From Planctomycetota bacterium (lineage in GTDB: Bacteria > Planctomycetota > Phycisphaerae > WQYP01), in assembly GCA_021818565.1 (NCBI GenBank), contig JAKATV010000331.1, positions 1-10,438 of the forward strand: DNA of 10,438 nt, written 5' to 3'. The position numbers and the translations under genes are program-made. The notes under the pieces were generated by a model that saw only the letters and a program-made list of their open reading frames with translations, made no database searches and was not told the origin of the DNA. This document shows, piece by piece, positions 1 to 6,020 of the stretch. Within the stretch, counting starts at the first letter, position 1, and the number at the start of each line of letters is the position of its first letter.

Positions 1-23
1 TTGCTTGTAGGGGAATATATCCT

Positions 24-254
24 TGGTCGCAACGGCTGAAAAAATCCTGAATCGCAAGCCCGGTGGCTTCGCGTCCCGTCGCAGGCTTGGTGCTCTTTGC
101 GACCTGGCGGTCCAGGAATCTGTGCGATCCGAGAAAAGAGTTTATCCCGGGCGCGCCCGGGTGGATCGGTTTTCCACCCCCGTCACGTGTCCTCCGCTTT
201 CCTCCGCCGCCACTGTGGCGTTTTGCAACGAGCAACGAACAACGAACGAACAAT
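24..254. repeat. Composite intergenic repeat, copy 1
   Basis: This stretch of the gene-free segment 1-349 shares three ordered modules with a second copy at 1062-1207. Module one is 24-43, about 17 of 20 bases identical to 1062-1081. Module two is the C/T-rich block 190-211, 21 of 22 identical to 1126-1147. Module three is a tandem heptamer array at 227-254 (AACGAGC, AACGAAC, AACGAAC, GAACAAT), replaced in copy 2 by a heptamer array of different sequence. The DNA between modules differs in length and sequence. A short plus-strand reading frame crosses the block, but it lacks recognisable protein features and its start is itself part of the repeat, so I do not call a gene. The two copies flank the gene at 350-1057. 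The alignment was made by eye. Confidence 0.6.
146..161. repeat. 16-bp perfect GC palindrome
   Basis: CCCGGGCGCGCCCGGG reads the same on both strands. Its right half overlaps a second hairpin with 7-bp arms GGGTGGA (159-165) and TCCACCC (173-179), so the two structures exclude each other. There is no T-run on either side, so it does not look like an intrinsic terminator. It could be a protein-binding site or part of the repeat element around it. Confidence 0.6.
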
Positions 255-305
255 GCCGCCGAGGCTTTGCACTACGCGAAGTATGGAGAAACGATTTTCG
301 GGCGG

Positions 306-311
306 TATAAT
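306..311 (+). promoter_or_regulatory. Possible -10 box for the 350-1057 gene
   Basis: An exact TATAAT hexamer lies 38 bases before the ATG of the downstream gene. No convincing -35 hexamer is found 16-18 bases upstream (the sequence there is ATGGAG), so this is only a weak promoter candidate. Confidence 0.25.
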
Positions 312-335
312 CGTCCTCCAGTGGTAATTTTCGAT

Positions 336-343
336 GAGGTGGG
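336..343 (+). promoter_or_regulatory. Shine-Dalgarno site of the 350-1057 gene
   Basis: GAGGTGGG ends six bases before the ATG at 350. This is a strong ribosome binding site at the usual distance and supports 350 as the start, rather than earlier frames in the repeat region. Confidence 0.6.
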
Positions 344-349
344 ATAGCC

Positions 350-1057
350 ATGCAGATGTTTGAAAATCAGGAGTTCCACAGGCTCCATGACCGCGACTCG
401 GGCCGGCTGTTTGCCGATATGGAGTTCATGCAGTGCCAGTTTCGGAGCTGTTTCATTTCAAGGGGTTACGATCCAAACCTGCGAAGCACTGCTCGGAATA
501 TGCGGTTCTTACGGTGTGAGGAGAAGGCATGTACCATCGGCCGTGCAATCCTGGAAGACATTCTTGTCGACGGATTGAAGACGCATGGTCGCTTTGACAC
601 ATGGGGTGCGGTGTTTAAACACGTAAAGCTCATGGGACGTATTGGAAATTTGAAGATTTCGGACTATATTCCTGGGGTGGCCGGATCGGCGGAATCGGCA
701 GGAAAAATCAACCTGCGATTCCAGGCCGCCAACGCGGAGTATTACCGCAATGTGGATTGGGCCTTGGATATTTCACAGGCGGAGTTTGAACAGGCCGACA
801 TTCGTGGAGTTCCGGGGCATCTCATTCGTCGCGATCCGGAAACGCAGGTGCTCGTGACTCGTCAGAAAGCGGAAGCCGGTGAGTGGAAAAATCTGGATCT
901 CTCACGGACCTACTGGGCAACGGCAATCGATATGGCCCTCCGGGAGCCGCATTACACGGATATGGTACTGGTCGCCCCCAAACGTGACCCTCGTTTTAAG
1001 GAACTGCTCAACGGTCTTAACCTTTTGCGCCGCGCCGGCGTGGCGGAGCCGGATTGA
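350..1057 (+). CDS. Uncharacterised 235-aa protein, pentapeptide-like N-terminus
   Basis: I do not recognise a named family. The frame is a complete 235-residue protein with a good Shine-Dalgarno (GAGGTGGG, six bases before ATG). Residues about 21-75 (FADMEFMQCQFRSCFIS, then RNMRFLRCEEKACTIG and ILEDILVDGL) alternate hydrophobic and polar residues with recurring F/C/L positions, like a short pentapeptide-repeat or beta-helix segment. The middle has HVKLMGRIGNLKIS (91-104). The second half contains YYRNVDWALDIS (131-142), GVPGHLIRRDPETQVLVTR (153-171) and a Leu/Arg-rich end finishing VAEPD. No signal peptide or membrane segment is visible, so it is probably cytoplasmic. Five cysteines (29, 34, 56, 61 and one in the ACT stretch region counted by eye) cluster in the first 65 residues. 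It stands alone, on the opposite strand to the suf operon, between two copies of a composite repeat. The start and reading frame are well supported; the function is unknown. Confidence 0.75.
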   Translation: MQMFENQEFHRLHDRDSGRLFADMEFMQCQFRSCFISRGYDPNLRSTARNMRFLRCEEKACTIGRAILEDILVDGLKTHGRFDTWGAVFKHVKLMGRIGNLKISDYIPGVAGSAESAGKINLRFQAANAEYYRNVDWALDISQAEFEQADIRGVPGHLIRRDPETQVLVTRQKAEAGEWKNLDLSRTYWATAIDMALREPHYTDMVLVAPKRDPRFKELLNGLNLLRRAGVAEPD

Positions 1058-1061
1058 GTTA

Positions 1062-1207
1062 TGGTCGCGACAGCAGAAAAACATCGGACAGATGCGAAAC
1101 GCGGGAAGGATCGGCGCTTTGGTCGTCCTCCGTTTTCCTCCGCCGCCTCCCTGGTTCAAAATCGTTTTTTGTTCATTGATCATTGGTCACTGGACATTGA
1201 GCGAAGC
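1062..1207. repeat. Composite intergenic repeat, copy 2
   Basis: This block begins five bases after the stop of the 350-1057 gene and repeats the module order of 24-254: the GGTCGC..GAAAAA module at 1062-1081, the C/T-rich module at 1126-1147 (21 of 22 bases identical to 190-211), then a heptamer array at 1173-1200 (TCATTGA, TCATTGG, TCACTGG, ACATTGA) followed by GCGAAGC at 1201-1207. The heptamer part closely matches the array at 1933-1967, which also ends in GCGAAGC. The element is shorter between modules one and two than copy 1. It carries no transposase or visible target-site duplication. Confidence 0.6.
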
Positions 1208-1516
1208 GGCAACCAGACCGCCGATGGCAGCCAGTACGACTGGAATGTTTTATATCAGGGGAATGCGTTCAATCCCGTAGTGGCGACGTACAATACGCCC
1301 AATGGCGTATTTAATCCCGGGCAGGATAGCATGTTGGCTCCCAATTCCGGCATGGTGCTGGCGGGCTTGAGCCAGTATTCCGTACCGCAGGGGTTCTGGG
1401 GCTTTTATGCACAGCATGAGCGGGCGATAGCCTTTGGCGCTTCGGTGGTGGCGGGCACAGCGTTGAGCCTTGCGACGTGGGGCGCGGCGACGCTATGGCT
1501 GCCGCCTCGGCGGTGA
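1208..1516 (+). pseudogene. Possible RHS-like C-terminal remnant
   Basis: An open frame runs out of the preceding repeat and ends at a TGA at 1514-1516. From about 1220 it encodes a stretch unlike the repeat: DGSQYDWNVLYQG, then FNPVVATYNTPNGVFNP, which resembles the end of an RHS/YD-repeat core (typically a YDW..LYQG motif, then a ..DP.TG.Y...R.Y.P..G pattern). The usual arginine and DP-glycine residues are missing, and no start codon or ribosome site belongs to this part; the frame enters from repeat DNA. The last 40 residues (GFWGFYAQHERAIAFGASVV and a hydrophobic tail) match nothing I recognise. I infer a decayed 3' fragment of an RHS gene cut by the repeat. It could instead be chance coding potential. 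Confidence 0.35.
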
Positions 1517-1877
1517 GAAAGTTGATGGTATCCGGCGGGCGGCGCTGCGAGCGGTGGGCCATGATCAATGAGACTCCCGGTGCACGGGGATTAATGGGGC
1601 GCGGTGCGGGGCACCGCGGGTGAGTGGCAATTTTTCCCGGGCGGGGTCAATTTCGTTGTTTAATGGGTGGGATCGCGCCGATGATATCTGGAACTGTCGG
1701 CTGCGGCGGGTGATCTTTCCGCGACGCGGCGGCACATTCAATATGCCGGCTAACATTACGGATGCCGTCGCCTGGAAAAGTTGCCACGCCCGGTGCCGCT
1801 TATGGGTTTTAGGATGCGGATTGCATTGGGGCGCGCGGGCACGATGCCCGCGGCTTAATGGGGTGCGGAAATCGTAG
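1517..1877. other. Gene-free hairpin-rich stretch
   Basis: I see no supportable gene here. Short frames exist on both strands but show no ribosome site or recognisable protein. Two perfect GC-rich hairpins are present: arms GCGGTGC (1601-1607) and GCACCGC (1611-1617) with a 3-base loop, and arms CGCGGGCA (1834-1841) and TGCCCGCG (1845-1852) with a 3-base loop. Each lies next to a TTAATGGGG-type sequence (1591-1599 and 1855-1863). Neither is followed by a T-run. Together they look like debris of dispersed palindromic elements. Confidence 0.5.
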
Positions 1878-1878
1878 T

Positions 1879-1960
1879 TCACTGATCAAGGACCAATGAT
1901 CACGGATCGATATTGACACTCCGATGATCTATTCATTGATCATTACTCATTGGTCATTAA
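1879..1960. repeat. TCATTGA-type tandem heptamers
   Basis: Two groups of 7-bp units are separated by about 20 bp of unrelated sequence. 1879-1906 holds degenerate units (TCACTGA, TCAAGGA, CCAATGA, TCACGGA). 1933-1960 holds four clearer ones (TCATTGA, TCATTAC, TCATTGG, TCATTAA) and runs directly into GCGAAGC. The second group matches 1173-1207 in unit length, unit number and the following GCGAAGC. Confidence 0.6.
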
Positions 1961-1980
1961 GCGAAGCGCCGGTGCTTCGC
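1961..1980 (-). terminator. Candidate terminator of the suf operon
   Basis: A perfect 7-bp inverted repeat, GCGAAGC (1961-1967) and GCTTCGC (1974-1980) with a 6-base loop, begins four bases after the stop codon of the last operon gene. In the transcript the stem is followed by UUAAUGA, a weak U-run, so termination may be partial. The left arm is also the conserved tail of the heptamer repeat, so the hairpin may have arisen from the repeat. Confidence 0.4.
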
Positions 1981-1984
1981 ACGA

Positions 1985-2689
1985 TTACAGCAGGCCCAAC
2001 TGCAGTAAAGCCGCATCGGACATGCGGTCTTTGCTCCAGGCGGGTTCCCAGACCAGATTCACCTTGACGGTCTTTACATCTTCCACGCTTTCCACCGCCT
2101 GTTGCACGGCCGGCGGCATGGAACCGGCGACGGGGCAACCGGGGGCAGTGAGGGTCATATCGACGATGACATCCTTTTCCGCGGATATATCAATGCGATA
2201 AATCAGGCCCAGATCGTATATGTTTACGGGAATCTCCGGATCAAAAATAGTCCGCAATTTTTCCACGATGGACGCTTCCAACGCCTTGTTCTCCAGGGCG
2301 TCGGTAATGGTCGTGCCGGTATGGGCTTGCGTGGTGCCGGCTGATGCGGAGGGTGTCGGCGAACCCGCATTTGCGGATGTGTTCACGGGCAGTTTTACCG
2401 CGTGGGGGTTTTTAAAAACAAATCCCCGGCCGGAGGGCGCATCGCGAAAATCAATTTCTGTGCCATCCAAACTCGGAAAACTCATCGGATCAGCGACAAT
2501 GGTGATCTCCATAGATTGACCCACCACGTCATCCTCATGCCGCACTTCCGTCAGATCCAGCAGATAATTAAATCCCTGCGCGTTGCGGCCCTTGATACCG
2601 ACGCGCAAAACCGCCTTGTCTCCCATTCCCTGATCCTGGAGAATCTTTTTAATTTCCGCGGCCGCGACTTCTGTTAATGTAATGGGCAT
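1985..2689 (-). CDS. sufT: Cys-less HesB/IscA-like domain fused to MIP18/SufT domain
   Basis: A 234-residue, two-domain protein. Residues 1-103 follow the A-type carrier (HesB/IscA) fold: MPITLTEVAAAEIKKIL, GIKGRNAQGFNYLLDL (31-46), then SGRGFVFKNPHAV (86-98). The three cysteines that bind iron or a cluster in IscA are absent: Ala37 stands at the first position, Pro101 and Asn103 at the CxC. A Ser/Thr/Ala/Gly linker (104-130) leads to a MIP18 (DUF59) domain: IFDPEIPVNIYDLGLIYRIDI (148-168), MTLTAPGCPVAGSMP (178-192) with the conserved Cys185, and VWEPAWSKDRMSDAALLQLGL (213-233). Cys185 is the only cysteine in the protein. SufT-type proteins help mature or insert Fe-S clusters; the N-terminal part probably serves protein contact, as the degenerate A-type domain of NfuA does. 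It is the last suf gene, 263 bp after sufU, with AAGGA before the ATG. The gene symbol applies to the C-terminal domain only. Confidence 0.88.
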   Translation of the reverse strand: MPITLTEVAAAEIKKILQDQGMGDKAVLRVGIKGRNAQGFNYLLDLTEVRHEDDVVGQSMEITIVADPMSFPSLDGTEIDFRDAPSGRGFVFKNPHAVKLPVNTSANAGSPTPSASAGTTQAHTGTTITDALENKALEASIVEKLRTIFDPEIPVNIYDLGLIYRIDISAEKDVIVDMTLTAPGCPVAGSMPPAVQQAVESVEDVKTVKVNLVWEPAWSKDRMSDAALLQLGLL

Positions 2690-2721
2690 TGGGGGTCCTT
2701 TGGGTTAGTACGTCGGCATTA

Positions 2722-2756
2722 GAAGTTAGAAGTTAGGAGTTAGGAGTTAGGAGTTA
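2722..2756. repeat. GAAGTTA/GGAGTTA heptamer array
   Basis: Five tandem 7-bp units, two GAAGTTA followed by three GGAGTTA, with a partial unit after them. The array is the inverse of the one at 2907-2948. It sits 32 bp upstream of the start codon at 2689, inside the presumed operon. Confidence 0.85.
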
Positions 2757-2843
2757 GAATTAGGTCGCGGCGCTGCCGCAGGAGAGTGGTTTACTTACCC
2801 CAACGACACCAAGACACAAAGGGCCGTCTGACCGCTGAAGCCA

Positions 2844-2895
2844 CTGCAAATACTGCAACTACTGAATGTACTGCTCAATACTGTAGTTACTGTAC
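2844..2895. repeat. CTG-anchored nonamer array
   Basis: Units begin with CTG every nine bases (CTGCAAATA, CTGCAACTA, CTGAATGTA, a 10-base unit, CTGTAGTTA, then a partial unit). The sequence between CTG anchors drifts but the spacing is kept. It lies in what would be the loop between the two inverted heptamer arrays. Just before it, 2801-2820 carries a CACCAAG ACACAAA-type short repeat. Confidence 0.65.
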
Positions 2896-2906
2896 ACGAA
2901 TGCTTC

Positions 2907-2948
2907 TAACTTCTAGCTTCTAGCTTCTAACTTCTAACTCCTAACTCC
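2907..2948. repeat. TAACTTC/TAGCTTC/TAACTCC heptamer array
   Basis: Six tandem 7-bp units (TAACTTC, TAGCTTC twice, TAACTTC, TAACTCC twice). Read on the other strand they are GGAGTTA, GAAGTTA and GAAGCTA, the same family as 2722-2756. The array starts four bases beyond the sufU stop codon. A transcript through the gap could pair the two arrays into a stem of about 30-35 bp. Confidence 0.85.
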
Positions 2949-2952
2949 TTGT

Positions 2953-3405
2953 TCACTCCGTTGTAACCGGAGCATCCTGATTTTTAATGGCGGCCTGAAG
3001 CGTATGCCATGGCAATGTGGCACATTTCACCCGCACGGGAAATTCCCGCACCCCGGAAAATACCGCCAATTTATTCAATGCTTCCAGATCCGGTTCCTGA
3101 TCCATAGGGCTGGTAAGCATGGTATGAAACAACTCAAACAACGGTTGTGCTTCGGCCACGCTTTTGCCCTTGAGCGCCTCGGTCATCATGGAAGCGGAAG
3201 CGGTGGAAATGGCGCAACCATTCCCGGTGAAGCTTATGTCTTCGATGATGCCGGCATTGACTTTCAGGAAGAGCCTGATTTTATCGCCGCAAAGCCGATT
3301 GTGGCCGTCGGCGGTGGAGGTGGCGTCCGGCATTTCATGCTTGTTGCGCGGTTTGCGCGTATGGTCAAGAATGGTCTGCTGGTAAAGATCACGCAGGTCG
3401 GACAT
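2953..3405 (-). CDS. sufU: SufU, zinc sulfur-transfer protein
   Basis: A full-length 150-residue SufU-type (IscU-like) protein. In Gram-positive SUF systems SufU is a Zn-bound partner that takes persulfide sulfur from SufS and passes it towards SufBCD; it is not a scaffold. The expected residues sit at Cys39 and Asp41 (NRLCGD), Cys64 (GNGCAIS) and Cys128 (VKCATLPWHT), almost the same numbering as Bacillus subtilis SufU (41, 43, 66, 128). Arg125 lies in FPVRVKC. The segment 80-120 between Cys64 and Cys128 has the longer spacing typical of SufU rather than IscU. NRLCGD has Arg where Pro is usual before the first ligand. The start codon overlaps the sufS stop as TGATG, so translation is probably coupled. 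It acts in the cytoplasm. Confidence 0.93.
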   Translation of the reverse strand: MSDLRDLYQQTILDHTRKPRNKHEMPDATSTADGHNRLCGDKIRLFLKVNAGIIEDISFTGNGCAISTASASMMTEALKGKSVAEAQPLFELFHTMLTSPMDQEPDLEALNKLAVFSGVREFPVRVKCATLPWHTLQAAIKNQDAPVTTE

Positions 3406-4673
3406 CAGTTGAATACCTCTTTGACTTTTTCAACGGCTGCCACCAGGCGGTCCACATCTTCCCGATTATTATAAAACGCCAGAGACGCCCGTGCCGTGGC
3501 GGCAATATTATAGTGATCCATCAGAGGTTGGCAGCAATGATGCCCGGTGCGAATCGCCACGCCTTCGCCATCCACAATGGTGCCAATATCATGGGGATGA
3601 ATATTTTCCATGATAAAGGAGATCACCGCGGCTTTCTCCGGCGCGGTTCCAATAATCTGTAATCCGGGAATGCGGTTTAACTGTTTGGTGGCGTACATTA
3701 GCAGATCATGTTCATATTCGGCGATGGCGTCCATGCCGATGCCGCCCAGGTAATCAATCGCCACACCCAAGCCAATGGCTCCACTGATGTGCGGTGTGCC
3801 GGCCTCAAATTTATGCGGTATATCATTCCAGGTTGATCCGGCAAAGCTCACCGTGCTGATCATGTCTCCGCCACCCTGATAGGGCGGCATTTTTTCCAGT
3901 AGCTCACCTTTAGCCCATAACACTCCGATGCCGGTGGGCGCATAAAGTTTATGCCCTGAAAATACAAAAAAGTCGCACCCGATCTTCCGCACATCAATCG
4001 CCATATGCGGAATGGATTGCGCGCCGTCTATGAGCACCGGAATACCGCGTGCTTTAGCCATGGAGACAATGCGTTCAATGGGATTAATCGTGCCCAAGGC
4101 ATTGGACACATGCGTAAGAGCCACCAGACGTGTGCGGTCGGAAAGCAGCTGCGCGTAATGATCCATCGCCAATTCACCGTGCTGGGAAATGGCGATAACC
4201 TTGATAACCGCACCGGTCCGCCGGGCCAGTAATTGCCAGGGCACGATGTTGGAATGGTGTTCCATTTCCGAAAGAACTATTTCATCTCCGGAATGGATAT
4301 TTTCCATGCCCCAGGTGGCCGCGACCAGATTCACCGCTTCGGTAGCGCCGCGCACAAATACAATTTCCCGCTCAGATGGGGCATTGATAAATCGTGCAAC
4401 TTTTTCCCGCGCGGCTTCATACGCCGCCGTGGCATCAACACTTAATTTATAAACACCCCGGTGAATATTGGCATTGTAGGTTGTGTAATAGCGAGCTGCG
4501 GCGGCAATAACCGCCTGCGGCTTCTGGCTGGTGGCGGCGTTGTCCAGATACGCCAGCGGTTTTCCGTGTGATTGCGTCTGTAAAAGCGGAAAATCGGAAC
4601 GGATTGCCGCGCTGTCAAACGCCGGCGCTTTGGCCGCCTGAGATCCCCGAGGTTTGGTGGTTGTGGTGGTCAT
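3405..4673 (-). CDS. sufS: SufS cysteine desulfurase
   Basis: A 422-residue PLP-dependent, class V-aminotransferase-fold enzyme that converts L-cysteine to L-alanine and leaves a persulfide on its active-site cysteine. Visible landmarks are YLDNAAT (42-48), NANIHRGVY (67-75), the HH pair at 139-140 (EMEHHSN), Asp216 in VLIDGAQS, PLP lysine Lys242 in FSGHKLYAPTG, and the catalytic loop RTGHHCCQPLM with Cys380. A second cysteine, Cys381, follows the catalytic one directly; Ala or Thr is more common there. The first ~20 residues are a Thr/Lys/Ala-rich unstructured tail beginning MTTTTTKP. The ATG overlaps the sufD stop (ATGA), and its own stop overlaps the sufU start. Presence of sufU rather than sufE fits the group II SufS-SufU pairing. 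Confidence 0.96.
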   Translation of the reverse strand: MTTTTTKPRGSQAAKAPAFDSAAIRSDFPLLQTQSHGKPLAYLDNAATSQKPQAVIAAAARYYTTYNANIHRGVYKLSVDATAAYEAAREKVARFINAPSEREIVFVRGATEAVNLVAATWGMENIHSGDEIVLSEMEHHSNIVPWQLLARRTGAVIKVIAISQHGELAMDHYAQLLSDRTRLVALTHVSNALGTINPIERIVSMAKARGIPVLIDGAQSIPHMAIDVRKIGCDFFVFSGHKLYAPTGIGVLWAKGELLEKMPPYQGGGDMISTVSFAGSTWNDIPHKFEAGTPHISGAIGLGVAIDYLGGIGMDAIAEYEHDLLMYATKQLNRIPGLQIIGTAPEKAAVISFIMENIHPHDIGTIVDGEGVAIRTGHHCCQPLMDHYNIAATARASLAFYNNREDVDRLVAAVEKVKEVFN

Positions 4674-5989
4674 GATTCCGCCTGATCCAGATGCAGCCGA
4701 TGCAATTCAGCGGCGACAAATTCTTCCAGATATTCGCGCATGCCGGTGTGCCATATCCGCAAGAGCACATCGCGAGCAAAGGCGTAAGTCAGCAGCGCGC
4801 CGGCGTCCGCGGCGGCAACGCCTCGCGACCGCAGATAGAATAATTGCTCATCATCCAGGGGGCCGGTTGTCGAGCCGTGCGTGCATTTCACATCATCGGC
4901 GTAAATTTCAAGCTGCGGCTGCGAATTCATCACCGCCGCGTCGGAAAGCAGAATGGTTTTGCTGGTCTGCTTGGAGTCGGTTTTCTGGGCGTCCGGCCGC
5001 ACCAGAATCTTTCCGCGAAATACCGCGCCGGCCCGGCCGCCCAGAAGATGCTTATATAATTCGTGACTGGGGCAGTTTTCCCGCGCATGATCCAGCATGG
5101 TGTGATTATCAATATGCTGATCTCCCGCAGCCAGGGTCAAACCGTTGAGTGTGGCCTGGGCAAACGGCTCGGCAAGGTGCACGGTCATGTTGTTACGTAC
5201 CAGATGTCCGCCGGTATTTACGCACAGGGATTGCACATCGGCGTGCTCATGCACATGAATGGCCTCATTGGCAATATGAAAAGCGGTATCACTTTCCCGC
5301 TGTAATTTAATGAGTTCAACTTTAGCTCCCTTGCCGACGACCATTTCCGTCACGGCATTGCAAAATGCGGGATGGGATGAAAAGCCAGCATAGGTTTGCA
5401 CCAGCGTGATTTGGTTATTGGAGCCAACAATCACCAGATTGCGCGGATGCACAACCACCGGTTGATCATGCGATGCGTTGATCCACAGCAGATGAACCAG
5501 GCCCATGTCACCCTGATCCGGCGGCAAATAAATAAAGGCTCCATCTTCAAACGCCGCGAGATTCATGGCTGAAAAGCCATTGGATTGGCCCGGCATTTCG
5601 CGGCCCAAAAACCGCTGCACCCGGTCGGCATGTTTTTCCATACCCTGCCGGATGGTCAGAATTTCAACTTTTCCGCCGGGGCTGGACAATTCCGGGGAGA
5701 ATTTTCCGTCTACAAACACCATCTGCTGGGCACCGAGCTTTTTCAAACACAGGCCGGCGAGTTGCTCCGGGGTTAGCGGGGTGCCGGTGCCCGGTGCGCT
5801 GAAATTGATCTTGGCAATTTGTGCGGTGTTGGTGAGCCGCCAGTCTTCATGCGTCACCGGCGGCAGGCCGATACGTTCAAACAGCTCCATAGCGTCTGAG
5901 CGCCGCTGCTGCAGCCACGGCAAACCGTAGCTTGGCCCCAGGGCGGAAAGTATTGCGGTGTTATCCGGGCTGATGGTTGTTGCGGTCAT
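4670..5989 (-). CDS. sufD: SufD, SUF scaffold subunit
   Basis: A 439-residue subunit of the SufB-SufC-SufD complex, related to SufB by descent. The C-terminal beta-helix core is clear: LDHARENCPSHELYKHLLGGRAGAVFRGKILV (about 299-330), DAQKTDSKQTSKTILLSD, then IYADDVKCTHGSTTGPLDDEQLFYLRSRG (362-390) with His371 matching the conserved histidine needed for cluster assembly in SufD. The N-terminus (GLPPVTHEDWRLTNTAQI, 41-58) is also typical of the family. The frame is open for 50 more codons into sufC, but I place the start at 5989: GGAG lies five bases before this ATG, the gap to the sufC stop is then 31 bp, and the upstream residues (rich in Cys and Trp) look like sufC read out of frame. Its stop overlaps the sufS start by four bases. 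Confidence 0.94.
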   Translation of the reverse strand: MTATTISPDNTAILSALGPSYGLPWLQQRRSDAMELFERIGLPPVTHEDWRLTNTAQIAKINFSAPGTGTPLTPEQLAGLCLKKLGAQQMVFVDGKFSPELSSPGGKVEILTIRQGMEKHADRVQRFLGREMPGQSNGFSAMNLAAFEDGAFIYLPPDQGDMGLVHLLWINASHDQPVVVHPRNLVIVGSNNQITLVQTYAGFSSHPAFCNAVTEMVVGKGAKVELIKLQRESDTAFHIANEAIHVHEHADVQSLCVNTGGHLVRNNMTVHLAEPFAQATLNGLTLAAGDQHIDNHTMLDHARENCPSHELYKHLLGGRAGAVFRGKILVRPDAQKTDSKQTSKTILLSDAAVMNSQPQLEIYADDVKCTHGSTTGPLDDEQLFYLRSRGVAAADAGALLTYAFARDVLLRIWHTGMREYLEEFVAAELHRLHLDQAES

Positions 5990-6020
5990 AATTACTCCGG
6001 GGAATTTTATTGCGTCATAT

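Noticed and set aside
24..310. Plus-strand reading frame starting MVATAEK before the 350 gene
   Set aside because: Its start lies in the repeat module that recurs at 1061, the protein is low in recognisable structure, and other frames are equally open. It is best explained as repeat DNA.
1834..1852. GC-rich hairpin as an intrinsic terminator
   Set aside because: The stem is strong but no T-run follows on either strand and no gene ends next to it.
1565..1882. Minus-strand 105-residue frame
   Set aside because: Composition is Arg/Pro/His-rich as expected from GC-rich non-coding DNA, it overlaps palindromes, and no ribosome site is seen.
2722..2948. CRISPR array
   Set aside because: Units are only 7 or 9 bp with no spacers and no cas genes nearby.
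3004..3474. Plus-strand gene opposite sufU and sufS
   Set aside because: It is antisense to two clearly conserved genes and encodes no recognisable protein; the same applies to the other open frames opposite sufC, sufB and the glycosidase.
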